A DNA stretch of 64,000 nt from Macrococcoides bohemicum. GTDB taxonomy: Bacteria; Bacillota; Bacilli; Staphylococcales; Staphylococcaceae. The position numbers were made by a program, and so were the translations under genes. The stretch lies in NCBI RefSeq assembly GCF_042658685.1, contig NZ_JBHSQY010000006.1, one strand, 5' to 3'. This document shows positions 8,257-17,633 of the stretch, in pieces (within the stretch, counting starts at the first letter, position 1; every line of letters begins with the position of its first letter). The notes under the pieces are model-generated. The model had not been told where the DNA came from. It did not search any database and saw nothing but the letters and a program-made list of their open reading frames with translations.

Positions 8257-9045
8257 TTAATTTAATATTGCATTTTTTACATCTTCTGAGGCATCTGTAA
8301 CTTTATATTTTTTCAACAACTTTCCTCGTACTACTACCCTCTCTGTACCTTTGGGATTAGAACAAGTTACTAATGTTATAAGATTTTCGCCTGGTACATC
8401 ATCTACAACATTGCCATTATTTTCTGATACTACTGATACTTTAGTAGTAACATATTCATATACATATCGTTTATCTGAAAGATAAATTTCATCATATTCT
8501 TTCATACGTGATACTGGTGTAAACAGTGAATTGTAATCAATCATATGATGTCCAGCTATCGCAAAGTTTCCTTCACCCATTTTTTGATTAGGTTTCATAG
8601 TACCAGATGCTACATCAAGATTTTGATTAGTCAGTCCTTCTAATACTGCTATATTTAATTCAACATTAGGAACATATAGCTTTCCTATGACATAATCCTG
8701 ATTTATTTTTACGTCAATAGGTACTCTATCTACACTTCTTATCGTATCTGCATCATAAGATAGATTTTTATCATAAGATGTGGCTTCTCCATAATTAGCA
8801 TCACCTAAATTTTTTAAAGTTTCTTGTATACGTTTTTGATTTTCTTCTATTTTATTTGCATCAAGTTGATTTACGCTTGCATTAGCTTTGTCGATTGCAT
8901 GTGGCATAATATAATGTTCTATCGTATAAGGTGCTAAACAGATTGTTAATCCTAATAACATAATGCAAATAAACATTATTTTCACTAATCTTTGTTTTGC
9001 TTTTTTGTAACTATACATTTCTCTTTGTTTTTCTAAAATTGTCAT
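8257..9045 (-). CDS. Sortase (class A-like transpeptidase)
   Basis: 262 aa. An N-terminal membrane anchor (about residues 22-40) is followed by an extracellular linker and a sortase beta-barrel. Catalytic residues are visible: His near 166 (AIAGHHM), Cys near 228 (LVTCSN) and Arg near 236 (TERVVVR). Sortases link LPXTG proteins to the cell wall; the likely client is the LPDTG adhesin at 35051-38536. The gene sits among DNA-transfer genes, as in other Gram-positive conjugative elements whose adhesins mediate mating contact. The class is judged from the TLVTC/R spacing only. Confidence 0.88.
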   Translation of the reverse strand: MTILEKQREMYSYKKAKQRLVKIMFICIMLLGLTICLAPYTIEHYIMPHAIDKANASVNQLDANKIEENQKRIQETLKNLGDANYGEATSYDKNLSYDADTIRSVDRVPIDVKINQDYVIGKLYVPNVELNIAVLEGLTNQNLDVASGTMKPNQKMGEGNFAIAGHHMIDYNSLFTPVSRMKEYDEIYLSDKRYVYEYVTTKVSVVSENNGNVVDDVPGENLITLVTCSNPKGTERVVVRGKLLKKYKVTDASEDVKNAILN

Positions 9046-9056
9046 TATTAATTCTC

Positions 9057-9491
9057 CTATCTATTTAAAAATAAGATTAGTAACACACATGCATTAAAAC
9101 TAGAATGTGTAAGCACCACTAACCAGAGTGTATTTGTACGTTTATAAAGAAAGCAATATAATAATCCATTAAGTATTAAAGGAATAGTCATTATATTACT
9201 TTGACCATGTATTAAACCAAATAATATAGAACTGAATAAAGCACTATAAATGCTAAAAGGTTTAATCCATATTTTTTTAAATAATAAGAATCGGAAAATT
9301 AATTCTTCAATTATAGGTGATATCACAAGTGTGATAATCAGTATGAATGGATTAGAGATCATTTCTTCTAACCTATTTTTGCTACTGCTAGTACCTTGAA
9401 TACCTAATGAATTACAAATCATCGCAAATACTACTTGTATTAAAAGTAAACCAAGTACACCTCCGATATAATAAGTTATTTTCTTTTTCAT
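9057..9491 (-). CDS. CPBP-family intramembrane metalloprotease, short
   Basis: 144 aa membrane protein with the CPBP/Abi motifs in order: EELIFR near residue 61, FGLIHG near 90 and HSSFN near 128. About four hydrophobic segments are present. Most family members exceed 200 aa, so this is a compact version lacking N-terminal helices. Family members process prenylated or peptide substrates, and some give bacteriocin self-immunity. It is 11 bases upstream of the sortase gene, suggesting cotranscription; its substrate is unknown. Confidence 0.75.
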   Translation of the reverse strand: MKKKITYYIGGVLGLLLIQVVFAMICNSLGIQGTSSSKNRLEEMISNPFILIITLVISPIIEELIFRFLLFKKIWIKPFSIYSALFSSILFGLIHGQSNIMTIPLILNGLLYCFLYKRTNTLWLVVLTHSSFNACVLLILFLNR

Positions 9492-9538
9492 TCTCTTTAC
9501 TCCTTTTAACTTCTAATTTATTACTATTATATATTAAA

Positions 9539-9579
9539 AAAATACATTTAGCTATGTATTACATAGCTAAATGTATTTT
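9539..9579. terminator. 19-base stem terminator after topB
   Basis: Perfect 19-base stem AAAATACATTTAGCTATGT with its complement, a three-base loop, and T-runs on both strands. It sits between the topoisomerase stop and the CPBP gene. Confidence 0.85.
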
Positions 9580-9581
9580 TA

Positions 9582-11711
9582 TCACTTGAATTTTGGTACA
9601 AGTTTATATTCATCGTTTATTATTATTTCAGCATCAAAAGATTTTTTTGACCCTTTTAATCCTTTTATATTGCCAGTTGTTCCATTACTCAAAAGTTTTT
9701 CAACTTGCTTCTCAGTAAGTTTCTTACCAAACACTACACTATTCAACGTAAAACCACAGCTACGATCCTCACATGCATAAAAGTCATACTTAGGTGTTTT
9801 AATATGTTTTACATGATTTGATTTACACTTAGGACATTTTCCAATGTATTCAGTTTTATTTATGTTGGTAATAGATTCACCTTTAACATTGTTACTGATT
9901 AAACCTGGTAATTCTTTATAAAATAATGTTATAAATTCTTCTATACCTGAGATAAAATTATTCTGAGTTTCCTGTCCCTTTGAAATCATGGTCAAACGTT
10001 CTTCCCATTCTCCTGTCATTTCTGCACTTGAGATTAATGATCCCTCTAATGCTTCACATAATATTTTCCCTTTGTCTGTGACTTTTAATTTTTTATTCTC
10101 AACTTTAATATATCCTTTATCGATAATATTTTTTACAATAGCACCTCGTGTTGCTGGTGTACCAATGCCTGATGATAAATATTCTTTCATTTCTTCGTTT
10201 TCTAATGTCTTTCCACATGTCTCCATTAGTCCACCTTCACCACCTAATGATGCTTCTGTGAGATATGTAGGTGGTTTTGTTTTACCTTCTTTGCCAGTAA
10301 TTTTTAATACTAAAGATTCACCTTTAGTAAAAATAGGTAGTGTTTGCTGTACTTCCTTATCTTCTTCATTACTTAAATTTTTCCACCCCAATACTTTTGG
10401 TGTATTACCAGACACTTTGAATTTCGTATTATTAACTAATACTTCTACTTTAGTCTGTTCATAATGATAATCATCAGCAAAAATTGCCATTGTTTGTTTA
10501 ACTACTGCATCATAGATATTCTTTTCATCTTTTGTAAAACTATTATATTGTTCAGCTGTAGGAATTGTTTTAGTTGGAATTATCGCATAATGTTCTAGTA
10601 CTTTATCATTGTCTACATACGTCTTTCTTGGTTCCGTATACTTAACTTCAAAATCCATATTTAGTAATGATTTATAGTTATCTATATTATTTTTCAGGTA
10701 TTCAAATTCAGCAGTAGTTATCAGGCTACTATCTGTTCGTGGATATGATAAATATCCTTTATCATATAATGATTGAACATAACTTAACGTCTGATCTAAG
10801 CTATATCCCCACCTGTTATTTCCTACCTTCTGAATACCACCTAGTTTAAATAGCTTAGGTGCTTTAGTAGATTTGGCTGTAACAGTTACATTTTCAACAG
10901 ATCCATTCGCACTATTTAGTCCATTATCATTAATATATTTTTGTAATTCTGAATCAGTATCTAATCTTATATCACTTTTCAAAGTATATTTGATATTATC
11001 CTTTTCACCCTCAGCAATTAAATCAAAATATATTTTTTCTTTAAAATTCTCTATTTCTTTTTCACGGTTATATACCATAAATAATGTCGGCGTTTGTACT
11101 CTACCAACTGAAAATGCACCATCCGTTCTAATACCTTTATTTTGTATCAATATAGTTGCCATTCTAGTAAAATTCATCCCAACTAAATAATCACTTTTTC
11201 CTCTTGTTTCAGCTTCTACATAATATTTATATGTTTCTATTCCATCTTTTAATTTTCGGAAAAAGTTTTTTAATTCATTAGGTTCTTGTGTATTCGCCCA
11301 TAAACGCTTTATTGGTACGTTTTTAATACCTAATAAATTTAATACATAATATGCAATTGCTTCTCCTTCTCTGTCTGGGTCTGTTGCAATAATTATTTGA
11401 TCATTTACTGATAGAGATTTTAATAGATTTTTCATGGCATTAAACTGATCTTTCACAGAATATTTTGATTGATATTTAAACTGTTTCGGTAAAAACGGTA
11501 AATCTTCTAGTTTCCACTTAGAATACTTTTCATCGTATTTATTCATAGGTGCTAATTCAACTAAATGTCCCACACACCATGTAATAAATACTTCACCTGG
11601 AAAAATATCCGATTTTCCTTCTAAGTACCCAGATTTACGATTGAAATTTCCTAATGCAACACCATACTTTTTTGCCTGATCAGGTTTTTCAGCTATAATT
11701 ACTGTTTTCAC
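9582..11711 (-). CDS. topB: DNA topoisomerase III
   Basis: 709 aa type IA topoisomerase that relaxes and decatenates DNA through single-strand passage. It begins with a Toprim domain (VIIAEKPDQAKKYG; catalytic acidic cluster ATDPDREGEAIAYY near residue 107) and carries the active-site Tyr in YLSYPRTDSSL near residue 325. The C-terminus has a four-Cys zinc finger (CPKC...CEDRSCGF). Plasmid-borne topoisomerase III is typical of pSK41/pGO1 (TraI/TrsI) and pWBG749-like transfer regions, where it probably helps unwinding or separating strands during transfer. Hairpins flank it on both sides. Confidence 0.92.
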   Translation of the reverse strand: MKTVIIAEKPDQAKKYGVALGNFNRKSGYLEGKSDIFPGEVFITWCVGHLVELAPMNKYDEKYSKWKLEDLPFLPKQFKYQSKYSVKDQFNAMKNLLKSLSVNDQIIIATDPDREGEAIAYYVLNLLGIKNVPIKRLWANTQEPNELKNFFRKLKDGIETYKYYVEAETRGKSDYLVGMNFTRMATILIQNKGIRTDGAFSVGRVQTPTLFMVYNREKEIENFKEKIYFDLIAEGEKDNIKYTLKSDIRLDTDSELQKYINDNGLNSANGSVENVTVTAKSTKAPKLFKLGGIQKVGNNRWGYSLDQTLSYVQSLYDKGYLSYPRTDSSLITTAEFEYLKNNIDNYKSLLNMDFEVKYTEPRKTYVDNDKVLEHYAIIPTKTIPTAEQYNSFTKDEKNIYDAVVKQTMAIFADDYHYEQTKVEVLVNNTKFKVSGNTPKVLGWKNLSNEEDKEVQQTLPIFTKGESLVLKITGKEGKTKPPTYLTEASLGGEGGLMETCGKTLENEEMKEYLSSGIGTPATRGAIVKNIIDKGYIKVENKKLKVTDKGKILCEALEGSLISSAEMTGEWEERLTMISKGQETQNNFISGIEEFITLFYKELPGLISNNVKGESITNINKTEYIGKCPKCKSNHVKHIKTPKYDFYACEDRSCGFTLNSVVFGKKLTEKQVEKLLSNGTTGNIKGLKGSKKSFDAEIIINDEYKLVPKFK

Positions 11712-11735
11712 TATATATACTCTCCTTAAAAATGA

Positions 11736-11761
11736 AGCTACTATCTTTAAAGATAGTAGCT
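11736..11761. terminator. Hairpin between ArdC-like gene and topB
   Basis: Perfect 26-base palindrome centred at 11748 (AGCTACTATCTTT and complement), followed on the minus strand by a T-rich stretch. Terminator-like, but topB starts 25 bases later, so read-through or a local promoter is needed. Confidence 0.65.
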
Positions 11762-11773
11762 CACTATGATATT

Positions 11774-13756
11774 TTAATCTGCTAAACTTCTTTCCATACC
11801 AGCTTCTTTTGTTTTTTCTTTACTATTTTCTTTAGCTTTATTCAGAACACAATTAAGGTCATCTGATAATCCTTTTTTATCCGATTCTTTAGTTATTGTT
11901 TTTGTAATTGATGAATCAATGGCTTTTTCGTATTTACCTTTAAATAATGGTTCATCAGGTTTAATAAATACTTCGTAATCAAAAGTATCTGATATTTTCC
12001 CTTTGATTATATTTTCAGCTAAAACCTTTAATGGCATAACTCTTTCTTCATCAATTAATCTTACTACAACATCTTTAAAATGATTATCTTTGTCTATACC
12101 TAATTTTTTGGATAGTGAATCTAGTCTCTCTCTAGTTTTCTCATTAACTACGCCTTCTCTATGGATATCTCCTAATTGGTCTTGTTCATGTAATTGTGTC
12201 ACTATAAATTCTTTACTCATATCAGATTCTATTCTTGAATTATAAACTTCTTCAAAGTCTTTAAATTCTAGCATTTCTTTTATAGGTGTTGGTTGTCTAT
12301 CATCTGCATAAACATTATGTAGATGATGAGGTTCTTTAGTTGCCTGAAATACATTCATTTTTTCTTTTACAAAGTCCTTTTCAATTGGTGATGCTTTTTT
12401 TAAGTCCATTTCTGTAATTTTTCCATAAGCATCATGAATAAGTATCTCATCATTATCTATTTCTATATGATAAGTAGTAAAATGAGGATATCTTCCACTC
12501 ACAGCCTCTAATTTTTCACCATAATCATGGTTTAAATCCTGCATAACATTATTTAAGTACTCGTCATTAATGATTTCTTTCGTATTAGGTTTTATTGATA
12601 TATGTGTCTGCATATCATGTTCACTATCTAGGGAATCTACTAATTTTCCATCAAAAGCTTTTACTTGGACTTGTGTATCATTACCAAATAAATTTGATAA
12701 GTCTGTTTTTTCATTTTCAACGAAATTACGAATATCCATCTCTTTGACACCTTTTATACCAATAATTATTTCATCTGTATTTTCAAATACTAAATCTTTT
12801 TTATTCTCTAGTTCCATTGATTTGTATAACTCATTATCAATACCTTTAATAATTTTTTCAGATGCTTGTGAAATATTTTTTAATGACTTTTCAACATCTT
12901 TAACATTATTCATATTATCAGTCCAATTTGCGATATAAGGAATCGTGAAATCAGAAGTGTCGATTCCATAATGTTTATTTACAACAAAAGATGTAAGTTC
13001 AGCTTCTAATTCTTTTATATTAGTAGGAGTTTCTCGATCATGCTTGTGCATGACAGCATGTGCTGTTTCATGCATCAATGTTTTTACATTTTCGCTAGAT
13101 GTGTTCAATTTATTTAAACCAATTACATTTTCACCAGGTGCATAATAACCCTTCGCCACCCCCATACCATTTTTGCTAAAATTCTCCTCTTTAACTGTTA
13201 TTCCTAAAGAATCAAGATATTTTATATTAGCGTTTTTTAGTTTTTCAGCAAATTTAGGATCATTCATTTCCAATTCCATCCTTGCATTTGGATAGATGCT
13301 TGGATAGTCTTTTGGTTTAGCATCTGTTTGTGTTACGTCATATACAGGTGATAATTTATAGTACATTTTCTTTACAGTATCTAATTCATTATCTTTAACC
13401 TTTTGTTTTTCTTCTTTTGTGGCATATTTATATTGCTTCATTTTATTATCAGGTAATTTAATATATGTCACTGGATTTGGTGCAAGTATATTAATGGGCT
13501 TCTGATCATCTAACACATTAAATCCTAATTCTTTAAATTTATCTTTAGAACCTACGAACAAAGCACCAGGATATTGGTCTTGCATCATCGCTATATTTCT
13601 TGGTGAATAGTCATACATCTTTGCCATAAATTTAAAAAACTCTAATGCTTCATCTGGGCTTTTCTGGTGAAATGAAATTTTTTCAATTGCATCATCAGCC
13701 CATTGTTTTTTTTCTTCCTCTTTAGCTTTCATCCAATTCTTTTTGTTGTAAGCCAT
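11774..13756 (-). CDS. ArdC-like antirestriction protein with HExxH peptidase
   Basis: 660 aa soluble protein. Residues 1-130 resemble the ArdC N-terminal ssDNA-binding region (DUF1738 type; YSPRNIAMMQDQYPGALFVGS). A zinc-peptidase segment follows with HETAH at 229-233 and a downstream Glu-rich helix (KELEAELTSFVVNKHYGI), as in ImmA/IrrE proteins. The C-terminal half (about residues 310-640) contains LPD-like plasmid domains that I cannot name. ArdC proteins bind ssDNA and protect incoming plasmid DNA from restriction. A good ribosome binding site precedes the ATG. It lies between the relaxase block and topB. Confidence 0.78.
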   Translation of the reverse strand: MAYNKKNWMKAKEEEKKQWADDAIEKISFHQKSPDEALEFFKFMAKMYDYSPRNIAMMQDQYPGALFVGSKDKFKELGFNVLDDQKPINILAPNPVTYIKLPDNKMKQYKYATKEEKQKVKDNELDTVKKMYYKLSPVYDVTQTDAKPKDYPSIYPNARMELEMNDPKFAEKLKNANIKYLDSLGITVKEENFSKNGMGVAKGYYAPGENVIGLNKLNTSSENVKTLMHETAHAVMHKHDRETPTNIKELEAELTSFVVNKHYGIDTSDFTIPYIANWTDNMNNVKDVEKSLKNISQASEKIIKGIDNELYKSMELENKKDLVFENTDEIIIGIKGVKEMDIRNFVENEKTDLSNLFGNDTQVQVKAFDGKLVDSLDSEHDMQTHISIKPNTKEIINDEYLNNVMQDLNHDYGEKLEAVSGRYPHFTTYHIEIDNDEILIHDAYGKITEMDLKKASPIEKDFVKEKMNVFQATKEPHHLHNVYADDRQPTPIKEMLEFKDFEEVYNSRIESDMSKEFIVTQLHEQDQLGDIHREGVVNEKTRERLDSLSKKLGIDKDNHFKDVVVRLIDEERVMPLKVLAENIIKGKISDTFDYEVFIKPDEPLFKGKYEKAIDSSITKTITKESDKKGLSDDLNCVLNKAKENSKEKTKEAGMERSLAD

Positions 13757-13774
13757 AATAAATCACTCCTTTTA

Positions 13775-14077
13775 TTAAATTTCTGATAAATAAAAATGAT
13801 TGAGATCTTCAATAGTGAAATCCCAATCATCAATATTACTTGCACAGTATTCTATATAGTATTCAATTATTTCAAATTCTTTTGTCATTTTATAATGAAT
13901 TGCTAATGCTTTATCTCCTTTTACAATATCAATACAGTTGCTGTGTGTAATGTTTTGTAAAATAGAAATGAAGAGTATGAATCTATCTTTTTCATACTCT
14001 CCATCAAATGATATATTAATTTTTTCTTCTGGATTATCTTCATAATTAGTGTATATGGTGTAGTTCCTTTTCAACAT
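13775..14077 (-). CDS. Hypothetical acidic protein (100 aa)
   Basis: Small, acidic, soluble protein starting MLKRNYTIYTNYEDNPEE. No family recognised. Its ATG follows the upstream stop directly and has a ribosome binding site (gtggagg) inside the upstream gene, so the pair is coupled. It lies between the relaxase and the ArdC-like gene. Confidence 0.6.
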   Translation of the reverse strand: MLKRNYTIYTNYEDNPEEKINISFDGEYEKDRFILFISILQNITHSNCIDIVKGDKALAIHYKMTKEFEIIEYYIEYCASNIDDWDFTIEDLNHFYLSEI

Positions 14078-14266
14078 CTATTCCTCCACTACTTCTTTTT
14101 TTTCAATATCAATATTTAAATAAACTTGTTCATCTTCTTGATTAATTGAATCAATAAAATCTTTTTCAACTTTAACTTCCAAGTTTTCTTTTAATAATGG
14201 ACTATAAACTACTACTTTGTTTAAGATATTATCAGTATCAATAACAGGACATAAATCTGTATTCAT
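14078..14266 (-). CDS. Hypothetical acidic protein (62 aa)
   Basis: Short, strongly acidic protein (MNTDLCPVIDTDNILNK...) ending in EKKEVVEE. Start at 14266 chosen for the strong aggaggtga ribosome binding site. No family recognised. It lies 32 bases downstream of the relaxase gene in the mobilisation operon. Confidence 0.6.
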   Translation of the reverse strand: MNTDLCPVIDTDNILNKVVVYSPLLKENLEVKVEKDFIDSINQEDEQVYLNIDIEKKEVVEE

Positions 14267-14298
14267 TATTATCACCTCCTTTTAATAATTTTATATTG

Positions 14299-15768
14299 TT
14301 ATCTTTCTTGCTCGTATGCTTGTCTCTGTAAATCTCTCTCTATATTTTGTTGTAATTGGTTATGCTGATATTCTAATTCTCTGTTATGCTTTTCTGATCT
14401 AAATGTTTTCTTTATTGCATTATTCATTTTGAACAAATTAACTTTAGGAGAAGTAAAATTTAGTTTATTATTCCCGTATGAATTATTGTAATTGTTATTA
14501 TAATTTTCTCTGCTAATCATTTTAAATTTATTGTTATTTAAAGATTGTTGAGGTTTATTCCCTTTTTTATACTCAATACTTTGTGTTTCTTTCTTCATTT
14601 CTTTTAACAGTTCATTACCCATTTTTGATTTTAATTCAGAAATCTTATTTTCTTTATAATTCTTATATCTATTTTCTTTTCCTTCACCATAGATCTCTTT
14701 ATAAAATTCTTCTTCTTTATCCAACAATCCTACAAACTCATTATATGAATCTTTATGATACTTATTAATATAATTCTCATTATACCTATCAATAAGATGT
14801 CTATGATTATCTAATTTTGTATTATTGTATTGCCAATCTTTTTTATTTTGAGGTAATGAATCACGAATATTTTTTAACAACTTCTTTTGTTCTAAACTTT
14901 GTTCATCTATTTTAATAGAATGGTGCAGTTCAAAACGTAGGTCAGAGATTTGTTCTAAATCTTTAGAACGATCTATAAGTTTATTAGCAAAAGTACTTTT
15001 CATTTTATCTAATGTTTTTTGTTTTAATTTTGCTTTAGGCTGTAATTCAAACTCACCTGTTTTCTCATAAGTTTTGCTATCAATTCTTTTCTTCTTCTCA
15101 ATTTCGACCATAGGTCTTGTATTTTTCATTTCAACTATTGAAGTATGAACATGAATATTATCGGTGTCGTAATGTATTTCTCCACACCATACTGCAGAAG
15201 CATCTAAATTTTCTTCTTTAAGCATTACTCTAACTGATTCTCTTACAGCTTGTTTGATTCTAATCTCATTAAGATAACCTGTTTCTTTATCTAATAAATT
15301 ATGTTTTTCTAAAAACTCATTATCAAAAGAATATACATTTCCCCATAAAACAGATCCATTTTCCTGCCCATTATTAAATAAATCTTTCATATTTATTTTT
15401 TCTTCATATGAAAAGTGATTTGATGTATCACCAAATAATCCAGATGCTTTTACATTTTTATTCATATAATTGATGTAATTACCGTAATTAATTTCTTTTT
15501 CATTATTTGTTTCTTTTATATAATCTAATAAATCATTTTCACCTCCTGCGTTTTTATATTGACTATACTCTTTTAGTAATTTCTTTTCAGATCTCGATAA
15601 TAAAATATCATTGTCATAAAAAGAAGAATTCATTCTTTCAATATCATCAAAGTTAATGACATTATTTCCTTTCTTTTTTTCGTATCTTTCATAGTAATCA
15701 ATAATCCCACTGAATGATTTTTTGCTACCAACTACATAATTTGATACCATTACTATCCCTGGTCTCAA
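14299..15768 (-). CDS. MobP2-type relaxase
   Basis: 489 aa DNA-nicking enzyme that starts conjugation by cutting at oriT and staying bound to the 5' end. The start is TTG (15768) with gaggtga seven bases upstream. MobP2 hallmarks are the opening GIVMVSNYVVGSKKSFSGII, Tyr-rich early segments as candidate nucleophiles, and the HUH-like metal motif IHVHTSIVE (His 206 and 208). The C-terminal 200 residues are charged and Asn-rich. The two small RHH-type proteins and the palindromic candidate oriT lie directly upstream, the same order as in pWBG749-family plasmids. Confidence 0.85.
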   Translation of the reverse strand: MRPGIVMVSNYVVGSKKSFSGIIDYYERYEKKKGNNVINFDDIERMNSSFYDNDILLSRSEKKLLKEYSQYKNAGGENDLLDYIKETNNEKEINYGNYINYMNKNVKASGLFGDTSNHFSYEEKINMKDLFNNGQENGSVLWGNVYSFDNEFLEKHNLLDKETGYLNEIRIKQAVRESVRVMLKEENLDASAVWCGEIHYDTDNIHVHTSIVEMKNTRPMVEIEKKKRIDSKTYEKTGEFELQPKAKLKQKTLDKMKSTFANKLIDRSKDLEQISDLRFELHHSIKIDEQSLEQKKLLKNIRDSLPQNKKDWQYNNTKLDNHRHLIDRYNENYINKYHKDSYNEFVGLLDKEEEFYKEIYGEGKENRYKNYKENKISELKSKMGNELLKEMKKETQSIEYKKGNKPQQSLNNNKFKMISRENYNNNYNNSYGNNKLNFTSPKVNLFKMNNAIKKTFRSEKHNRELEYQHNQLQQNIERDLQRQAYEQER

Positions 15769-15788
15769 TTTAAATCACCTCTAATTTA

Positions 15789-16148
15789 TTACAGAAAAAA
15801 TGAATCTTTCTTTTTCTTTATTGTTTGTTGTTTATTTTCTTCTACAAATTCTTTTGCTTTGTTGTAACTAATATTTTGACCTTCTTTAAAAGACATTACT
15901 GGAATATGATCATTTCTATCTGCACTCCAAGAAACAATTTCTAATATCATTTCAGAAGTTTTATCAATTGCTATTAATTTATCATTGAATGATTGATAAT
16001 TATTTCTTAAACATTCTTCTTCTTTTTCAAATAAATAAGTTAATACTTGATTCATGTTTGTTAATCCTTTTTCTGTTTTTAATTCATCTAACTTTAATAT
16101 ATTCGCCTCAGACAAATAATATGTTTTTCTTTTTCCGTTGTTATTCAT
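15789..16148 (-). CDS. Mobilisation accessory protein, RHH-like
   Basis: 119 aa protein whose first 45 residues (KRKTYYLSEANILKLDELKTEKGLTNMNQVLTYLFE) look like a ribbon-helix-helix DNA-binding fold; the rest is helical and ends in a Lys cluster. Start at 16148 chosen for its aaaggag site. It sits between the relaxase and a second RHH-like gene, suggesting a role in relaxosome assembly or autoregulation. Function inferred from fold and place. Confidence 0.65.
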   Translation of the reverse strand: MNNNGKRKTYYLSEANILKLDELKTEKGLTNMNQVLTYLFEKEEECLRNNYQSFNDKLIAIDKTSEMILEIVSWSADRNDHIPVMSFKEGQNISYNKAKEFVEENKQQTIKKKKDSFFL

Positions 16149-16161
16149 AAAATATTCTCCT

Positions 16162-16428
16162 TTAATCAATTAAGTTTTTTATAACATTAGTCATCAATTC
16201 AATTGTTTTAGATTGTTTATTTAAAACGCTTATCATATTATTATTTACATTAATCAACTGTTTTATATCATCATCTAACTGTTGGGTAAATGACTTTAAT
16301 TCATTTGTAGCTATTGCTCTATCTAAAATTATATTTACTAATTCATTCATTGAAACTTCATTATCCTCTGAATAGCTCTTTAATTTGTTATAAGTTCCCT
16401 CATCAATATTTCTTATTAAGAAATTCAA
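16162..16428 (-). CDS. RHH-type oriT-adjacent protein (SmpO-like position)
   Basis: 88 aa protein with a TTG start at 16428, chosen because aaaggaga lies upstream; the frame extends further but through an implausible hydrophobic stretch. Residues 1-40 (NFLIRNIDEGTYNKLKSYSEDNEVSMNELVNIILDRAI) fit a ribbon-helix-helix domain and the rest is a coiled coil. In pWBG749-like plasmids a small RHH protein, SmpO, is encoded next to oriT and helps the relaxase. The position here is the same; homology was not tested. Confidence 0.65.
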   Translation of the reverse strand: MNFLIRNIDEGTYNKLKSYSEDNEVSMNELVNIILDRAIATNELKSFTQQLDDDIKQLINVNNNMISVLNKQSKTIELMTNVIKNLID

Positions 16429-16537
16429 AATTAGTTCTCCTTTTATTATGTACGTATATATTACATACATATAAAAATAAAAAAACTTTAATATGCATAC
16501 AAATACCATACATAAACAATTATTTAGATTTTTGATA

Positions 16538-16760
16538 TACATACATATACAGTGTGCATCATATGTATGTACAGTGTATGGTATATGTGCATATAGCCTA
16601 ATATTTTGTACATAATATGTACGTAATAAAACAAAAATGTGATATCACAGCATACGTACATATACCATACATAGAAAGTAATCGGCACTGCCGATTTAAT
16701 CACACTTCGGCTCTGCCGAAGTTTGCCCGTCAGGGCAATGTGATATCACTTTCCCTTATG
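16538..16760. other. Candidate origin of transfer (oriT)
   Basis: About 220 non-coding bases packed with dyads. GTATGGTATATGT (16576) pairs with its complement at 16658. CATACATAT (16540) pairs with 16561-16569. GTGATATCAC occurs twice (16639, 16740). Between these copies are three GC-rich hairpins in a row: ATCGGC-ACT-GCCGAT (16681), CTTCGGC-TCT-GCCGAAG (16705) and TTGCCC-GTCA-GGGCAA (16723). This dense structure, bordered by an RHH gene and a relaxase gene, is the typical make-up of an oriT. The nick site cannot be fixed by eye. Confidence 0.7.
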
Positions 16761-16794
16761 CTCATGTTTTAAAATTAATACAAAAGAGCTATAT

Positions 16795-17622
16795 TTAAGA
16801 CTGAGAGAAAGTTTTCTTCTTCTCTGCTTCAAGCTCTATTATTTTTTTGTTTTGTTCTTCAATCTTTTTGTTATTTTCACTAATAAACTTTTTAAATTCT
16901 TCCTGCTTCATATTAGCTTCATTACGTTCATCTTCATTAAATTCACTCATTTTAGTATCAATCAATTTAATCTGTGATTTTGCATTTTCAATTTCAGCTT
17001 GGTATTTTTCTATAGTTTTATTTACAGATTTAATATCTTTATCAATAAACGTTCTTTGATATTTTGCACCTTCCTCATAATAAATCTCTTTATCGTAAAA
17101 CTTTATATTATTGTCTTGATCTGCTTCATTATTACTAAAATAAAATGATGTGCTTAAACTATTAGATTTATCTTTATCTATTGTTACTACATCTGTTTTC
17201 AATTCTAAATCAGTTTTTAAAATACCATCATCCTTTTTATAGTTATTAATCGCCATTACTAAAAAGTTTTTATTAGGCATTAATAGTTTAGAATTATACT
17301 TTTTATTTAAATCATCTTTTAAGTGAACTGTAGTTGAAAAATTTTTTTCTGTAAGTGGTAGGAAAAATAATGAAGATTCTTTCTCCTTTATAAAAAACTT
17401 TGCAATAAATGTTTCTGTTTCTGGATTATATTTTTGATCCATCAAATATACTTTATAATCTCCTATTGTATAAGTTTCATTTTCTTTCATTAGCATATTA
17501 TTTTGAGGATCACTTTTAAAAAAACTAAGAGCATACAATAAAATGTATGCTCCTACTAATAATGCAATTGAAATTGAGTAAAAAAATCTAGCATTAAATT
17601 TACTTTCTCTTGTTTTTATCAT
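16795..17622 (-). CDS. Membrane-anchored conjugation-associated protein (275 aa)
   Basis: One N-terminal membrane segment (about residues 14-33), an extracellular beta-rich region and a C-terminal coiled coil (about 190-275). Start set at the ATG 17622 behind aggaga; a GTG three bases earlier is possible. Last gene of the T4SS operon before oriT. No family recognised. Topology suits a bitopic channel-associated or DUF4352-like extracellular domain, but this is uncertain. Confidence 0.6.
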   Translation of the reverse strand: MIKTRESKFNARFFYSISIALLVGAYILLYALSFFKSDPQNNMLMKENETYTIGDYKVYLMDQKYNPETETFIAKFFIKEKESSLFFLPLTEKNFSTTVHLKDDLNKKYNSKLLMPNKNFLVMAINNYKKDDGILKTDLELKTDVVTIDKDKSNSLSTSFYFSNNEADQDNNIKFYDKEIYYEEGAKYQRTFIDKDIKSVNKTIEKYQAEIENAKSQIKLIDTKMSEFNEDERNEANMKQEEFKKFISENNKKIEEQNKKIIELEAEKKKTFSQS

Positions 17623-17633
17623 CACTCTATCTC

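Noticed and set aside
16428..16542. A longer N-terminus for the RHH gene beside oriT
   Set aside because: The extra 38 codons read as a hydrophobic, Cys/Tyr-rich stretch without a ribosome binding site, whereas TTG 16428 has a strong one.
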